DNA of 64,000 nt. It comes from Phormidesmis sp963789215 (GTDB lineage: Bacteria; Cyanobacteriota; Cyanobacteriia; Phormidesmidales; Phormidesmidaceae). Below the pieces are notes generated by a model. It was given only the letters and a program-made list of their open reading frames with translations. It was not told the origin of the DNA and did no database searches. Shown piece by piece: positions 17,656 through 26,266 of the stretch. The stretch covers positions 310,001 to 374,000 of the forward strand of contig CAWBJY010000002.1 in the NCBI GenBank assembly GCA_963789215.1, in the 5' to 3' direction. Numbering within the stretch: position 1 is the first letter of the stretch; each line of letters opens with the position of its first letter. The translations under genes were made by a program, and so were the position numbers.

Positions 17656-19005
17656 ATGCTAGAACAGCTCCCAAAGTCTAGAGAAGTAAATGTATCTGCT
17701 TTGTCTCGGCTCTTTTTCTGACACGACCAATTCTTACAAGTATGTCTTTCTGCTATCCATTCTCGACCTTATTAAAAGAGAAAGCTTTTCTAATCCAGCT
17801 CATATTCAATTTAGAGGGCTGGTCACTGAGATGCTGGCAAACGTCTGGTATCCACACACATACTTTAGGCTCTCATTTGGAACGCAAGATAAAATTGTTC
17901 AGAGGCTAGAATCTCTACAGCTAGACTTCCACTCGTCTAGCCTGAAAACTACTGATTCAGACAAAAAAGCACTTCGCGAAGAAATTTATAGTAAAGACCT
18001 TGATGGAACGGTTCGCTCACTTTTAAGATATGTTCCATTTCGGTTGATTGTTCCGTTCCTTGAAAATGAGCTAAAACAAGTTCCTAATCGAACAAAAGGC
18101 AATAACTTATCGCGCAATTCCTGGAATCGCCGCGACTGTCTTTGATGAAGTTAAGCCTCTATACCGTTTTAATTCTGACAAGTACAGCGAATGTAGCTCT
18201 CTAATTATTCATCCTGATTGGATAACTTATCTTGAGAAGCACTATTCTATTGTTAGAGGATGGATTTCTTGGAATTGGCTAAGCTACATGCAGAAACGTA
18301 ATCCTAGCACTCCTGGACTAATCTACAAGCTATTCGCACCTACAAAGAGAGAATCCCTAGCTAAACAGACAAACTACTGGAAGATAATTTTAGAAAGCAC
18401 TGACTTTCATTGCATATACTCTGGGCAAAAGATAGATGTCGGAAGATTCTCTCTAGATCATTATCTTCCTTAGGATTCAGATAAGAGACTGCTTAGGAAA
18501 GCGATCGGTTCTCAGAACCTCAAAGATGCGGTATCTCATCTACAACGATTTGTTGCCCTACGATCAGATTGTGGAATTTGATTCCGACGCTACCAGAGAT
18601 AAACTCGTCAAAATCTAATAATCTTCCTTCACCTCAGTTTTTTGATAAGTTTGTGGAGGCTCAGCATCGTGGCTTGGTTGTATGCAAACAAAAAATGTCT
18701 GGAAAAGAATGGGTTAAGAAGACGGAAGTTTATATTGAAGACTTGAGTATAAAGGGACAAAGCGATCTGCTAGATCTAGAAAAGTTGAAAGCTGCATACA
18801 GGACTGACTGTTACTCATAGACAATTGACAGAAAGTCAGTGGACGAGACAGGTAGCAGCCTTACATTCTTGACAGAGAATCAACAAAAAAGAAGACCTTC
18901 TAGATTTGCAAAAGCCTCTTAACGCATACGACCAACTGATAAATCCTTTGGTTTCGCTAGCATCCAATCAAGGCTTTCTAACCGGCTGGATGTATACCAA
19001 ATAGA
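17656..19005 (+). pseudogene. HNH endonuclease, multiply broken
   Basis: From ATG 17656 the frame reads VNVSALSRLF, then an extra T in the T-run near 17712-17716 shifts it to SDTTNSYKYVFLLSILDL. A second +1 shift near 18098-18103 leads to ITYRAIPGIAATVFDEV and on to the HNH core CIYSGQKIDVGRFSLDHYLP. A TAG at 18471-18473 follows where family members have Trp. Further indels near 18545-18570 precede LWNLIPTLPEINSSKSNNLP, the N-x-x-P-x-x-x-x-x-N-x-x-K part of the motif. The C-terminus appears twice: DLLDLEKLKAAY at about 18765 and DLLDLQKPLNAYDQLINPL at about 18895-18950. The region is visibly AT-richer than its neighbours, in line with acquired origin. Role once: nuclease in a defence cluster. 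Confidence 0.75.
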
Positions 19006-19060
19006 ATTGGTGCAAGATTTTTAGGGAAAACCTTTTATCTGTAGTTATCCATGTGATTAG

Positions 19061-19687
19061 ATTGATGCCACTCAGTCGGTAGGCAAAATTCCCATCTGCT
19101 TCCACGACTGGGGAATCACAATGCTGGCGCTTTCGGCTCATAAAATCTACGGCTCCAAAGGAGTCGGTGTGTTAGTCGTCAAAAAAGGCTATCAGCTTGA
19201 ACCCACGCTGTACGGCGGTGGACAGCAAAACGGGTTGAGTCCTGACACCTTGAACGTTCCTAGCATCGTTTGACTAGGAGAAACTTGTCTCCTTCGTCAG
19301 CTTGAAATGGATGAGGATGAGCGGGCGATCGCAACCAAACGAGACAAACTTCAATCTCAATTGATGAAAGGCATTCCTGAACTCATTGTAAATGGAGATA
19401 TTCACAACCGTCTGGCAGGCAATCTGCATGTTTCGATTCCAGGCGTACCTAATAGTGCCGTCATTGCCAGAGTTCGGCACAAGCTTGCGATCTCAACTGG
19501 CTCTGCCTGCACATCAGGAGTGGAAGAACCTTCCCACGTATTAACCGCCATGGGTCTGTCAGACGATGCCGTGGAAGGTTCACTACGTATAGGTCTTGGA
19601 AAGTTCACAACCGACGAGGATATAGGTAAAGCCTCCGAAATGCTTATAGCTGAGGTTAAAGCTATCCGAGAGCTGCTTTTCAACTAA
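19061..19687 (+). pseudogene. DndA/IscS-like cysteine desulfurase, 5'-truncated with nonsense codon
   Basis: The frame opens after TAG 19058-19060 with IDATQSVGKIP, passes the PLP-lysine motif LSAHKIYGSKGVG and RQ-like GGGQQNGLSPDTLNVPSIV. It is interrupted by TGA at 19271-19273 (Gly codon expected), then continues to the catalytic-cysteine loop STGSACTSG and a normal C-terminus. The first half of the enzyme, including most of the PLP fold, is missing. Cysteine desulfurases supply sulfur; the DndA type feeds DNA phosphorothioation. The assignment to DndA rather than a housekeeping IscS rests on the loop VEEPSHVL and on the neighbouring Dnd-associated methyltransferase remnant. Confidence 0.75.
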
Positions 19688-19743
19688 GCCCAGATGTTTA
19701 TATTCAAAACAGCAGCCCCTTTGCAAATGTCTTAGGAGATAAC

Positions 19744-20016
19744 TTACGTTCTGGCTACTCGCCTCGTCAAAATCGTCATTACTTCACCGGGTCTGCCCGT
19801 GCTGATAGGCCGACTCCAATCGTTTGGCTCAGCGTAGCCTAGCTGATGCAGTTGCAATATAGTGGCCTGCACAACGCGAGGCGTGCCAAACAGCATGTGG
19901 CGTACCTGATCGCGATCGCGCCCCCCGCCCCCATTCGGCTCAAAAGGAATTCCCGACGACGATACAGCAGCCGAAGCAGTAGACGCCGCAGCGCCCTTTA
20001 ACGAAAGAGTAAACAT
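19744..20016 (-). CDS. Conserved cyanobacterial hypothetical protein
   Basis: Protein of about 90 residues. The C-terminal half (VRHMLFGTPRVVQATILQLH, then LGYAEPNDWSRPI and GRPGEVMTIL) is a pattern I recall from many short uncharacterised cyanobacterial proteins. The N-terminal half is low-complexity and Ala/Ser/Gly-rich. The ATG at 20016 has GGAG 13 bases upstream; the frame extends to an in-frame start at 20061 but without an RBS. A broken partial copy lies at 17217-17355. No function can be assigned. Confidence 0.65.
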   Translation of the reverse strand: MFTLSLKGAAASTASAAVSSSGIPFEPNGGGGRDRDQVRHMLFGTPRVVQATILQLHQLGYAEPNDWSRPISTGRPGEVMTILTRRVART

Positions 20017-20295
20017 GAGATCTGGTCTCCGATAGGTGTTTTCGAGGAAACCAGAACCCAAGTGACCTTAGCCACGCCGCAAAAGGTAGTACAAATCGGA
20101 GTCACTAAGGTACATTGACCTTAGCTCGACAGACTGCTTGCTCAGTTTGGGAGTTAGCTGTCGGTAGGTGGTTGTGACACTTGCCGATAGCGCTTTAGTC
20201 AATTGAGTCCTGAGTGAATGGCTGTGATAGGCATCACGGCCTTAGCTATTGAAGATAAGACGTTTTTTGCGTGGCGTCAAGATAGAAAAATGGTT

Positions 20296-21804
20296 TTACA
20301 GCCCAAATAGCTTTTCTAGATTTTTTCGAATCCAGTCAACCGGGTTTTTGTTGTAGTCCGCTGAGTTGATTAATCCTAACTCTCGTAGCTGACGGCCCTG
20401 CTGCGAAAGTTCTTCCTCGTGGCGAGCCATTTCCTCCACCATAAGATCATATAGTTGAGGCTGATCGCTTAGCAGCTTTTTGAACCCCTGAGGACTCAGC
20501 ACAAACACTGTTGTATCTTCGAACGCCCGGACGGTCACCGTGCGAGGCACCCCTAGCATTAAAGAAAATTCGCCCACAAAGTCTCCGGCGCTCATAGTTG
20601 TTGTTTGTTCGCTCTTTTCGAGCGTATAGCCCACCGACCCAGAAAGAATAATATAAAAGGCATCGCCCGGATCGCCTGTCTCATAAAGTAATTCTGAAGG
20701 CTTCAATCGTCTGCGATGGCCAATTTCGATAAGTTTGCGCAGCTCTAGCTCGGTGCACTTCTGAAAGTAGGGGATTTTTCTCAGTAAGTCTCTAGTGGCA
20801 ACGGGTGCAGAGAAGCTGTTCGGATTATTGCTTTGCGATCGCTGTAAAACAGATGCCTGCTGATAGTCATCTAGGTTCGAGGAAATTACTACATTAGGAT
20901 TACGATTCCACACGTCCATTCGGGGCGAGGCAATTCGAATACCATGCTGCTTCAGGTTTTGAAGAATAATAAAATTGAGCGAGCTTTCGGTAATAAATTT
21001 GCGATCAATTTGTTCAGACCAAACCCAAAGCTTAAAGTCTAGAGATTTGTCTGTGATGCCGGTAAAATAAACCTCTGGCGAATACTCTAGCGAGACTGTT
21101 TCTTCAATGTAGGCCGAGTCTAACAGTATCTCAATGACCAAAATCGGGTCGCTCTCGTGAGTGACGCTAATCGGCATTGAAATCCAGCCCTTGGCATTAG
21201 AGTATGTCCAGTTAATCACCTGATTGCTCACCAAATCGCTGTTGGGCACCACGATGTGCTTTTGAGTCAGCGTCCGAATCACCGTAGAGCGCAGCGAGAT
21301 TTCAGCAATGTAACCACTTAGCTCGTTAAGCTCGATAAAGTCTCCTACCTTTAGCTTTCGCTCAATTAGCAGCGTTATGCCGCTTGTAAAGTTTTTCGTA
21401 ATCTCTTGCAGACCAAAGCCAATGCCGATACCCAGACTCCCGGCTAGCACGGCTAAAGACGACAGATTGATGCCCACCATCTGCAACAGTACAACAAATA
21501 GCAATGTGCCCGAAAGGTAGCTAGTGATGGCCGCAACCGACTCTCGAGTACCCTGCGCCATGCCCAAGCGAGCTAGCACCTGAAAAGAGAGAAATCGTCT
21601 TAGTCCCCAGGCGGTGAGGATAGAGATGAGAAGAATGAGGAGAAATTGGGCGATCGCACTTAAAGAAATCATCTGATTTCCCAAGCGAAAAGCGGGCACA
21701 TTTTCAGTCTGCTGAACGGCTACGAGAACAGTATGTGTCGAAATAGTATGTGTCGAAATAGGTAGAGCAAGAACAGGTAACGCCAAACGGTTAGCCCTTA
21801 GCAA
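20296..21804 (-). CDS. MscS-type mechanosensitive channel with cyclic-nucleotide-binding domain
   Basis: Membrane channel of up to 502 residues. Three hydrophobic helices lie near 47-70, 95-115 and 118-138. The pore helix and MscS beta domain follow (LGIGIGFGLQEITKNFTSG; KVGDFIELNELSG; VPNSDLVSNQVINWT). Residues 345-465 form a cNMP-binding fold (LLYETGDPGDAFYIILSG, then GEFSLMLGVPRTVTVRA). The typical R of a true cAMP/cGMP pocket (PRTVTVRA in place of P-R-S/T-A-x-V) is conserved in spirit, so ligand gating is plausible. The start is unsure: TTG 21804, or ATG 21672 just before the first helix. The upstream option includes a 15-bp repeat coding ISTHT twice. Osmotic or ion homeostasis is the likely role. 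Confidence 0.85.
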   Translation of the reverse strand: MLRANRLALPVLALPISTHTISTHTVLVAVQQTENVPAFRLGNQMISLSAIAQFLLILLISILTAWGLRRFLSFQVLARLGMAQGTRESVAAITSYLSGTLLFVVLLQMVGINLSSLAVLAGSLGIGIGFGLQEITKNFTSGITLLIERKLKVGDFIELNELSGYIAEISLRSTVIRTLTQKHIVVPNSDLVSNQVINWTYSNAKGWISMPISVTHESDPILVIEILLDSAYIEETVSLEYSPEVYFTGITDKSLDFKLWVWSEQIDRKFITESSLNFIILQNLKQHGIRIASPRMDVWNRNPNVVISSNLDDYQQASVLQRSQSNNPNSFSAPVATRDLLRKIPYFQKCTELELRKLIEIGHRRRLKPSELLYETGDPGDAFYIILSGSVGYTLEKSEQTTTMSAGDFVGEFSLMLGVPRTVTVRAFEDTTVFVLSPQGFKKLLSDQPQLYDLMVEEMARHEEELSQQGRQLRELGLINSADYNKNPVDWIRKNLEKLFGL

Positions 21805-22174
21805 ATTGCCTTTATTCTATAACGGGCTTTGTCCTAATACGCAAGACCAGTGCTGTTGATGCATCGTGTTTTTAGACGACTCCCTGAGCTATTTTCAGTA
21901 AAGTAACTATCGTGCCGATAGCCTATATAAATCTACAAATTTGAAGCGAGATATGCGCTTTCTTAAGACCCTAAACTTAAAATGTAAGAGAGGAAGTTGT
22001 GAGAGAGGAAAACATACCATTTATTGTCTGTTACTCCTACCCAAAATTCCATTTATGTTTCTTGCTTTTAGAGGGTTTTATCAGGGTGAGATCTTCATCG
22101 GTATTACTAATGCGCTCTTAAAAGCTATAGGAAGATATCAGCATGAGTTAGTTTTGCTTTCATAGCATTCTCAA
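21805..22174. other. Intergenic, no supported gene
   Basis: Contains short reading frames without family resemblance. The left part should hold the promoter of the leftward channel gene. The right edge grades into the decayed methyltransferase fragment. Confidence 0.4.
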
Positions 22175-22350
22175 ACAAGCGGATTCAAATTCCGACTTTA
22201 TTGCTCATACGCCACCAGTGCCCGAGTCTTCTCATCCTCAGCCATTACCGACTGATACTCCACCGTCAAAACATTCTTGCGTATGGCCTCGTTATGATTG
22301 AGCGTTTCCACCCTCTTCAGTTGCTTAGGCTTAGAGCTGCGAGAGGCCAT
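22175..22350 (-). pseudogene. N-terminal stub of a type III R-M DNA methyltransferase
   Basis: From ATG 22350 the minus strand reads ASRSSKPKQLKRVETLNHNE, then IRKNVLTVEYQSVMAEDE and LVAYEQ, ending in TAA 22198-22200. Beyond the stop the same frame continues SRNLNPLV before a second stop. This matches the beginning of type III / adenine-specific site-specific methyltransferases, where a H-K-D-K-R-K-N-I-P-T-E-E segment precedes the catalytic core. Only about 50-60 residues remain and no SAM-binding or catalytic motif is present. It lies 63 bases beyond the antitoxin gene in the same orientation, like the tail of a collapsed operon. Confidence 0.6.
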
Positions 22351-22412
22351 AGAGAGTTTTGTATAAAAGAGAAGCTATTAGAATGCTCGGACTACCTTTT
22401 TAGAATTAGGTT

Positions 22413-22688
22413 TTACGGTGAGGAATGACTCACTACATATTGATGCAGGACGCTAGCCATCAATACAGAAATTGGCGTGTCTGAATGCTCAGCTATCTTG
22501 CGCAGCGCCTGCAAATCGTCAGCAGGTAGACTAACGCTAACTGCCTCTAACGCATGGGCCTGCTGTGCATACTGCTGATAACGCTCAATCGCTCGGGTTA
22601 TATTTGGCACAGACTGCCACTCGCCTTGCTCTACAGACGATAAGATTGCCTGTTCTTCTGTCGTCAAATCAGAACTCAAGCCAGACAT
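22413..22688 (-). CDS. Antitoxin of a BrnT-like toxin-antitoxin pair
   Basis: Acidic 91-residue protein. The N-terminal half (DLTTEEQAILSSVEQGEW) and the C-terminal ribbon-helix-helix-like half (VSVSLPADDLQALRKIAEH, then LMASVLHQYV) match antitoxins usually paired with the toxin family encoded just upstream. It starts four bases after the toxin stop codon, so the two are translationally coupled. It would bind and neutralise the toxin and probably autoregulate the operon through the RHH domain. Confidence 0.8.
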   Translation of the reverse strand: MSGLSSDLTTEEQAILSSVEQGEWQSVPNITRAIERYQQYAQQAHALEAVSVSLPADDLQALRKIAEHSDTPISVLMASVLHQYVVSHSSP

Positions 22689-22692
22689 TTCT

Positions 22693-22965
22693 CTACTCTC
22701 CTAAATACTGCTTCTTCATTTTTCGGCTCGGAATAATCGTCTTTAAAAAGATCTCTTGCTCATTCTCAACGAAAGGGACAAAATAGACATACTCGTCTAA
22801 AGCAATAATAAATATCCGCTTCGATGGGTACTTCGCTTGATTAGGATGCTCGATAATATCCAAAGTTTTTCCGTTCCGAATAGCCGCAATGACTTGATCA
22901 AACGTGATCCCTCTCTCGGCCTCTAGCTGACGATTCTTGTCTACACTCCATCGAAAAAGCTTCAA
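22693..22965 (-). CDS. BrnT-like toxin
   Basis: Small basic protein of 90 residues. It has the layout of BrnT/DUF497-like RNase toxins: FRWSVDKNRQLEAERGITFD, then LDIIEHPNQAKYPSKRIFI, then YVYFVPFVENEQEIFLKTI and a basic C-terminus SRKMKKQYLGE. The reading frame is complete. The gene lies upstream of its antitoxin, the order usual for this type. It sits between two type III R-M gene stubs and may have been retained by addiction while the restriction genes decayed. The predicted activity, ribonuclease, is by family only. Confidence 0.8.
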   Translation of the reverse strand: MKLFRWSVDKNRQLEAERGITFDQVIAAIRNGKTLDIIEHPNQAKYPSKRIFIIALDEYVYFVPFVENEQEIFLKTIIPSRKMKKQYLGE

Positions 22966-23107
22966 TTGCTGTCACTACTTTTTAGACTATTGATTTTTAT
23001 TGAGCGTTTAAGCACTGGCTCTGACAAATAGATTGATGGCCTCTTTATGGTAGCTCAGTCACCCAACGCCCAAACTTGTTTTAATGCGTCACATAGCAGA
23101 CACCGGC

Positions 23108-23278
23108 TCAGATGGTTTTGATAGCACCTGATCGAACCATGCGATCGCCAATGCTGAAGCAGCCGTGCCGTTCAATGAGCTTGTTCGTTGGTTGGTCATC
23201 CTCATCAAGTTCCCAATGAAGCGCTGGATAGTCGTAGGGCAAATTGAGAATAGGCTGTTTAAAAAACTGCTCTGTCAT
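23108..23278 (-). pseudogene. N-terminal stub of a type III restriction enzyme gene
   Basis: The minus strand from ATG 23278 encodes 56 residues: TEQFFKQPILNLPYDYPALH, then WELDEDDQPTNKLIE, then unrelated residues to TGA at 23108-23110. This matches the start of type III Res/DEAD-type restriction subunits, in which N-S-P-Y-E-Y-P-x-x-H-W-E-L-D is highly conserved. The rest of a roughly 900-1000-residue protein is absent. The break comes after the first 40 residues, in the sequence that normally continues R-R-x-A-E-F-I-T-P-I-P. It shares strand with the toxin gene and the methyltransferase stub. Confidence 0.65.
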
Positions 23279-23510
23279 ACGAGGTAATTCTGATGATGGC
23301 CTTTGCCGTACATAATTACGACCAAGCTACCGCATACCTATAAAGAAACCACGACGAAGGAAGAGATAGAACTGTGAGTGAATTGTAAAGTCGATTACTA
23401 ACAAACAGGTGATAGAAAAAAGCCACGCCTAGATTTGTTGTCGAGGTACCTTAAGCACCGCCAAGCATGTCTGTACCTCGCGATGCGCCTGCGCTACATT
23501 CATGCTGAAA

Positions 23511-23584
23511 TCGGGATGGCGGGATTCGAACCCACGGCCCCCTCGTCCCGAACGAGGTGCGCTACCAAGCTGCGCTACATCCCG
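23511..23584 (-). tRNA. tRNA-Pro (anticodon CGG)
   Basis: The reverse strand folds as a standard cloverleaf. The acceptor stem CGGGATG pairs with CATCCCG and the discriminator is A. The D-arm is GCGC-AGCTTGGTA-GCGC. The anticodon stem CCTCG/CGAGG carries loop TTCGGGA with anticodon CGG at positions 34-36. The T-arm is CGTGGGTTCGAATCCCG. The CCA end is not encoded. There is no intron. It borders the defence-gene graveyard, and tRNA genes are frequent island boundaries. Confidence 0.95.
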
Positions 23585-23851
23585 CAGTGCGATCGCCCAA
23601 GGCAATCAGCCACTTATCAAGATTATCACAGGCTTTAAACTTTGAGCAGAGACACCAGCCGCCTGTTTCAAAAGGACTTCATCGCCGTCTTATCCCGATT
23701 TGTAGGACCAGCCTTCGAAGAGGTTAATGCATTAACTACGTTAGATGAAAATAGAGCTGTGTCCGCGTCGCTGGTATTTTGATAGCGTCTGTCTGTACAC
23801 TACTCACGATCGCCCTTGCCGCGATGCCTACACTACCCCACCGACTTACCC

Positions 23852-25300
23852 ATGGCTTCTGTCTCTCCTTCTACCTTTGTCGATAAGGACATCAAATTTG
23901 GTACAGATGGCTGGCGAGGCATTATCGCCGCCGACTTTACGTTTGACCGGGTGGGCAAGGTCGCTGCGCTGGCCGCTCAGGTGCTAGAAGAAACCTACGG
24001 CAGCAACGGTAGCAAAACGGTAATTGTGGGCTACGATCGCCGGTTTCTATCGCCCGATTTTGCGCGCTATGCGGCTGAATGTATTGCGGCGGCAGGCTAC
24101 GAAGTGAAGCTGTCTGAATGCTTTGCGCCCACGCCTGCTTTTAGCTGGGCCGCGTTCGACCAGAAGGCGCTAGGGGCGGTTGTGATTACGGCTAGCCATA
24201 ACCCAGCGGCCTATAACGGCCTAAAAATTAAGAGTGCGCTGGGCGGATCGGTGCCCCCCGAGGTGACTGAAAAGGTAGAGGCCAAGCTGGGCGAGCCTGC
24301 GCCCAAGGCGGACTCTGGCAGCATTACTGAGTTTGACCCCTGGCCGAGCTATTGCACGGCGCTTCAGTCGATGGTGGACATTGAGGCTATTCGCCAGGCG
24401 TTAGATGACGGAAAGCTAACGGTGTTTGGTGAGGTGATGCACGGGGCGGCTTCGACCGGTTTGCAGCGGCTGCTAGAGCGCGAGATTAATGAGATTAATT
24501 CGGAGGCCGATCCGCTGTTTGAAGGGGGTGCGCCAGAGCCTTTGCCGAAGTATATTCCGAAGCTGTTTGAGGCGGTAAAGCATAAGACCAATGATGGGCT
24601 GACGGTGGGGTTGGTTTTTGACGGGGACTGCGATCGCATTGCTGGAATGGACGGCAACGCCAACTTTCTTAGCTCCCAAGTGCTGATCCCTATCTTGATG
24701 GAGCACCTAACTAAGCGCCGTGGCATGACCGGCGAAGTGGTGAAAACGCTCAGCGGCTCCAATCTTTTTCTGTCTTTGGCTAAGCTGTACGATCTTCCCG
24801 TGTACGAAACGCCCATCGGCTACAAGTACATCGCCGATCGGATGTTGGATGCAGAAGTTTTAATCGGCGGTGAAGAGTCTGGCGGAATTGGCTATGGCCA
24901 CCATATTCCAGAGCGGGATGCACTGCTCTCGGCGCTGTATTTGCTAGAGGCAGTGGTACAAAGCGGCAAAGACTTTGGCGAGCTAAACGATAGCCTACGG
25001 CAGCAGGCTAATTTCAACTCCGAGTACGATCGCATTGATCTACCGTTGCCCAATATGGAAGTGCGAGCCAAGCTGCTAGCGGCGCTGAAATCGACGACGC
25101 CACAAGAAGTAGCAGGCAAAAAAGTAGCGAGCTGCATAGATATCGACGGCTACAAGTTCAACTTAGAAGACGACAGCTGGTTGCTGATTCGCTTTAGCGG
25201 TACAGAGCCAGTTCTGCGGCTATATTCCGAAGCGGCGGACATGGAAAGCGTCCATAAAATTCTGGCCTGGGCCAAGGACTGGGCCAACTCGGTGAGCTGA
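23852..25300 (+). CDS. Phosphoglucomutase/phosphomannomutase family protein
   Basis: Alpha-D-phosphohexomutase of 482 residues that interconverts hexose 1- and 6-phosphates for glycogen, nucleotide-sugar and polysaccharide synthesis. All four active-site elements are present: the phosphoserine loop TASHNPAAYNGLK near residue 108, the metal loop DGDCDRIAGMD near 255, the sugar loop GGEESGGIGYG near 335, and the phosphate loop RFSGTEPVLR near 448. The FGTDGWRG N-terminal motif is also intact. I chose ATG 23852; the frame stays open to a TTG at 23816 with no RBS. Single gene with its own promoter region. Confidence 0.9.
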   Translation: MASVSPSTFVDKDIKFGTDGWRGIIAADFTFDRVGKVAALAAQVLEETYGSNGSKTVIVGYDRRFLSPDFARYAAECIAAAGYEVKLSECFAPTPAFSWAAFDQKALGAVVITASHNPAAYNGLKIKSALGGSVPPEVTEKVEAKLGEPAPKADSGSITEFDPWPSYCTALQSMVDIEAIRQALDDGKLTVFGEVMHGAASTGLQRLLEREINEINSEADPLFEGGAPEPLPKYIPKLFEAVKHKTNDGLTVGLVFDGDCDRIAGMDGNANFLSSQVLIPILMEHLTKRRGMTGEVVKTLSGSNLFLSLAKLYDLPVYETPIGYKYIADRMLDAEVLIGGEESGGIGYGHHIPERDALLSALYLLEAVVQSGKDFGELNDSLRQQANFNSEYDRIDLPLPNMEVRAKLLAALKSTTPQEVAGKKVASCIDIDGYKFNLEDDSWLLIRFSGTEPVLRLYSEAADMESVHKILAWAKDWANSVS

Positions 25301-25387
25301 ACGCCGGCTTAAGCCAAGTCAGCTGTGCTAGTCAACTGTGCTAGACATCTCACACCAGCCCTTCCACTCAGTTTGCCTAAAGTAAAT

Positions 25388-25403
25388 CTCCTCCTAGGAG
25401 GAG
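25388..25403. other. Perfect 16-bp palindrome
   Basis: CTCCTCCTAGGAGGAG is its own reverse complement. It lies 85 bases past the phosphohexomutase stop and between convergent genes. There is no loop and no T-run, so it is a poor terminator. It may be a protein site or a remnant of a repeat. Confidence 0.6.
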
Positions 25404-25473
25404 TGGCCACAGCGTAGCGGAGGTCGAGGTGGGTTCTATCGCCAGTACACGCCACCACACGTCAGCGTAAAGT

Positions 25474-26148
25474 TCAACTCATGAGCTGATATTCGCCGCC
25501 TCGCTCTAACGCTTTTTGGTAGGCCGGTCGGTCGTGAATGCGAGTTAAAAAGTCTTTTAGTTTAGTGCGCTCAGCGCCTTCAGCGTCTAAGCTATCAGCC
25601 GCAGCGGCCTCCACCGGAAAACTCACCTGAATATCAGCGGCGGTGAATTCGCTGCCTGCAAACCACAGGCTCTCTTCCAGCGTAGATTCCATGTAGTCCA
25701 AATTGAGCTGGATTTGAGGGTTGATATACGAGCTTTTGGCTGCCCCGACAATAGCACCCGCGAGCGGTCGTAAGAAGAAGGGCGTTTTCTGTTCTACCTG
25801 GCCAAACACCAGCTTCATCACCAGCGGCGGCATGGCTGAGCCTTCCGCGTAATGCAGCCAATAGGTGTAGCGCAAGCGCTCTGGCGTGTTAGGAGGCGGT
25901 ATCAGGCGACCGTTGCCGTAGCGGTCGATTAAGTACTCAATGATGGCCCCAGATTCTGCCAGGGTGAATTCGCCATCGGTGATGACTGGAGATTTTCCAA
26001 GCGGATGCACTTTGCGCAAAGCGTCGGGTGCAAGCATCGTCTCTGGGTCTCGCTGGTAGCGCTTAATGTCGTATTCCAGGCCAAGTTCTTCTAGCAGCCA
26101 GAGAATCCGCTGAGAGCGAGAGTTGTTGAGATGGTGAACGGTGATCAT
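25474..26148 (-). CDS. Glutathione S-transferase family protein
   Basis: Cytosolic GST of 224 residues. The thioredoxin-like N-terminal domain holds NNSRSQRILWLLEEL (catalytic Ser region), the cis-proline loop GKSPVIT and the glutathione gamma-Glu contact LAESGAIIEYL. The helical C-terminal domain begins near residue 88 and contains the capping-box motif FTAADIQVSFP. It is closest to bacterial stand-alone GSTs that conjugate or reduce electrophiles; the substrate is unknown. A clean ATG with AGGAG-like AGAACC upstream marks the start. It is followed on the same strand, upstream, by nothing closer than 118 bases. Confidence 0.9.
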   Translation of the reverse strand: MITVHHLNNSRSQRILWLLEELGLEYDIKRYQRDPETMLAPDALRKVHPLGKSPVITDGEFTLAESGAIIEYLIDRYGNGRLIPPPNTPERLRYTYWLHYAEGSAMPPLVMKLVFGQVEQKTPFFLRPLAGAIVGAAKSSYINPQIQLNLDYMESTLEESLWFAGSEFTAADIQVSFPVEAAAADSLDAEGAERTKLKDFLTRIHDRPAYQKALERGGEYQLMS

Positions 26149-26266
26149 GAGGTTCTCCTAATCGAGATAGCTATACGGTAGCGGTCTATTACGCGATTTC
26201 TGAGTGTCTGCGGACTCATTTTTTAGTGATGAAATATCGGTGGTGATGGAATATCGGGTTTGCGGG

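Noticed and set aside
21941..22428. Two short plus-strand frames of about 75 codons
   Set aside because: No motif or RBS; the second is antisense to the type III methyltransferase stub, which has recognisable homology.
23435..23638. Plus-strand frame over the tRNA region
   Set aside because: It reads through the antisense of a perfect tRNA-Pro gene; this is a common false coding call.
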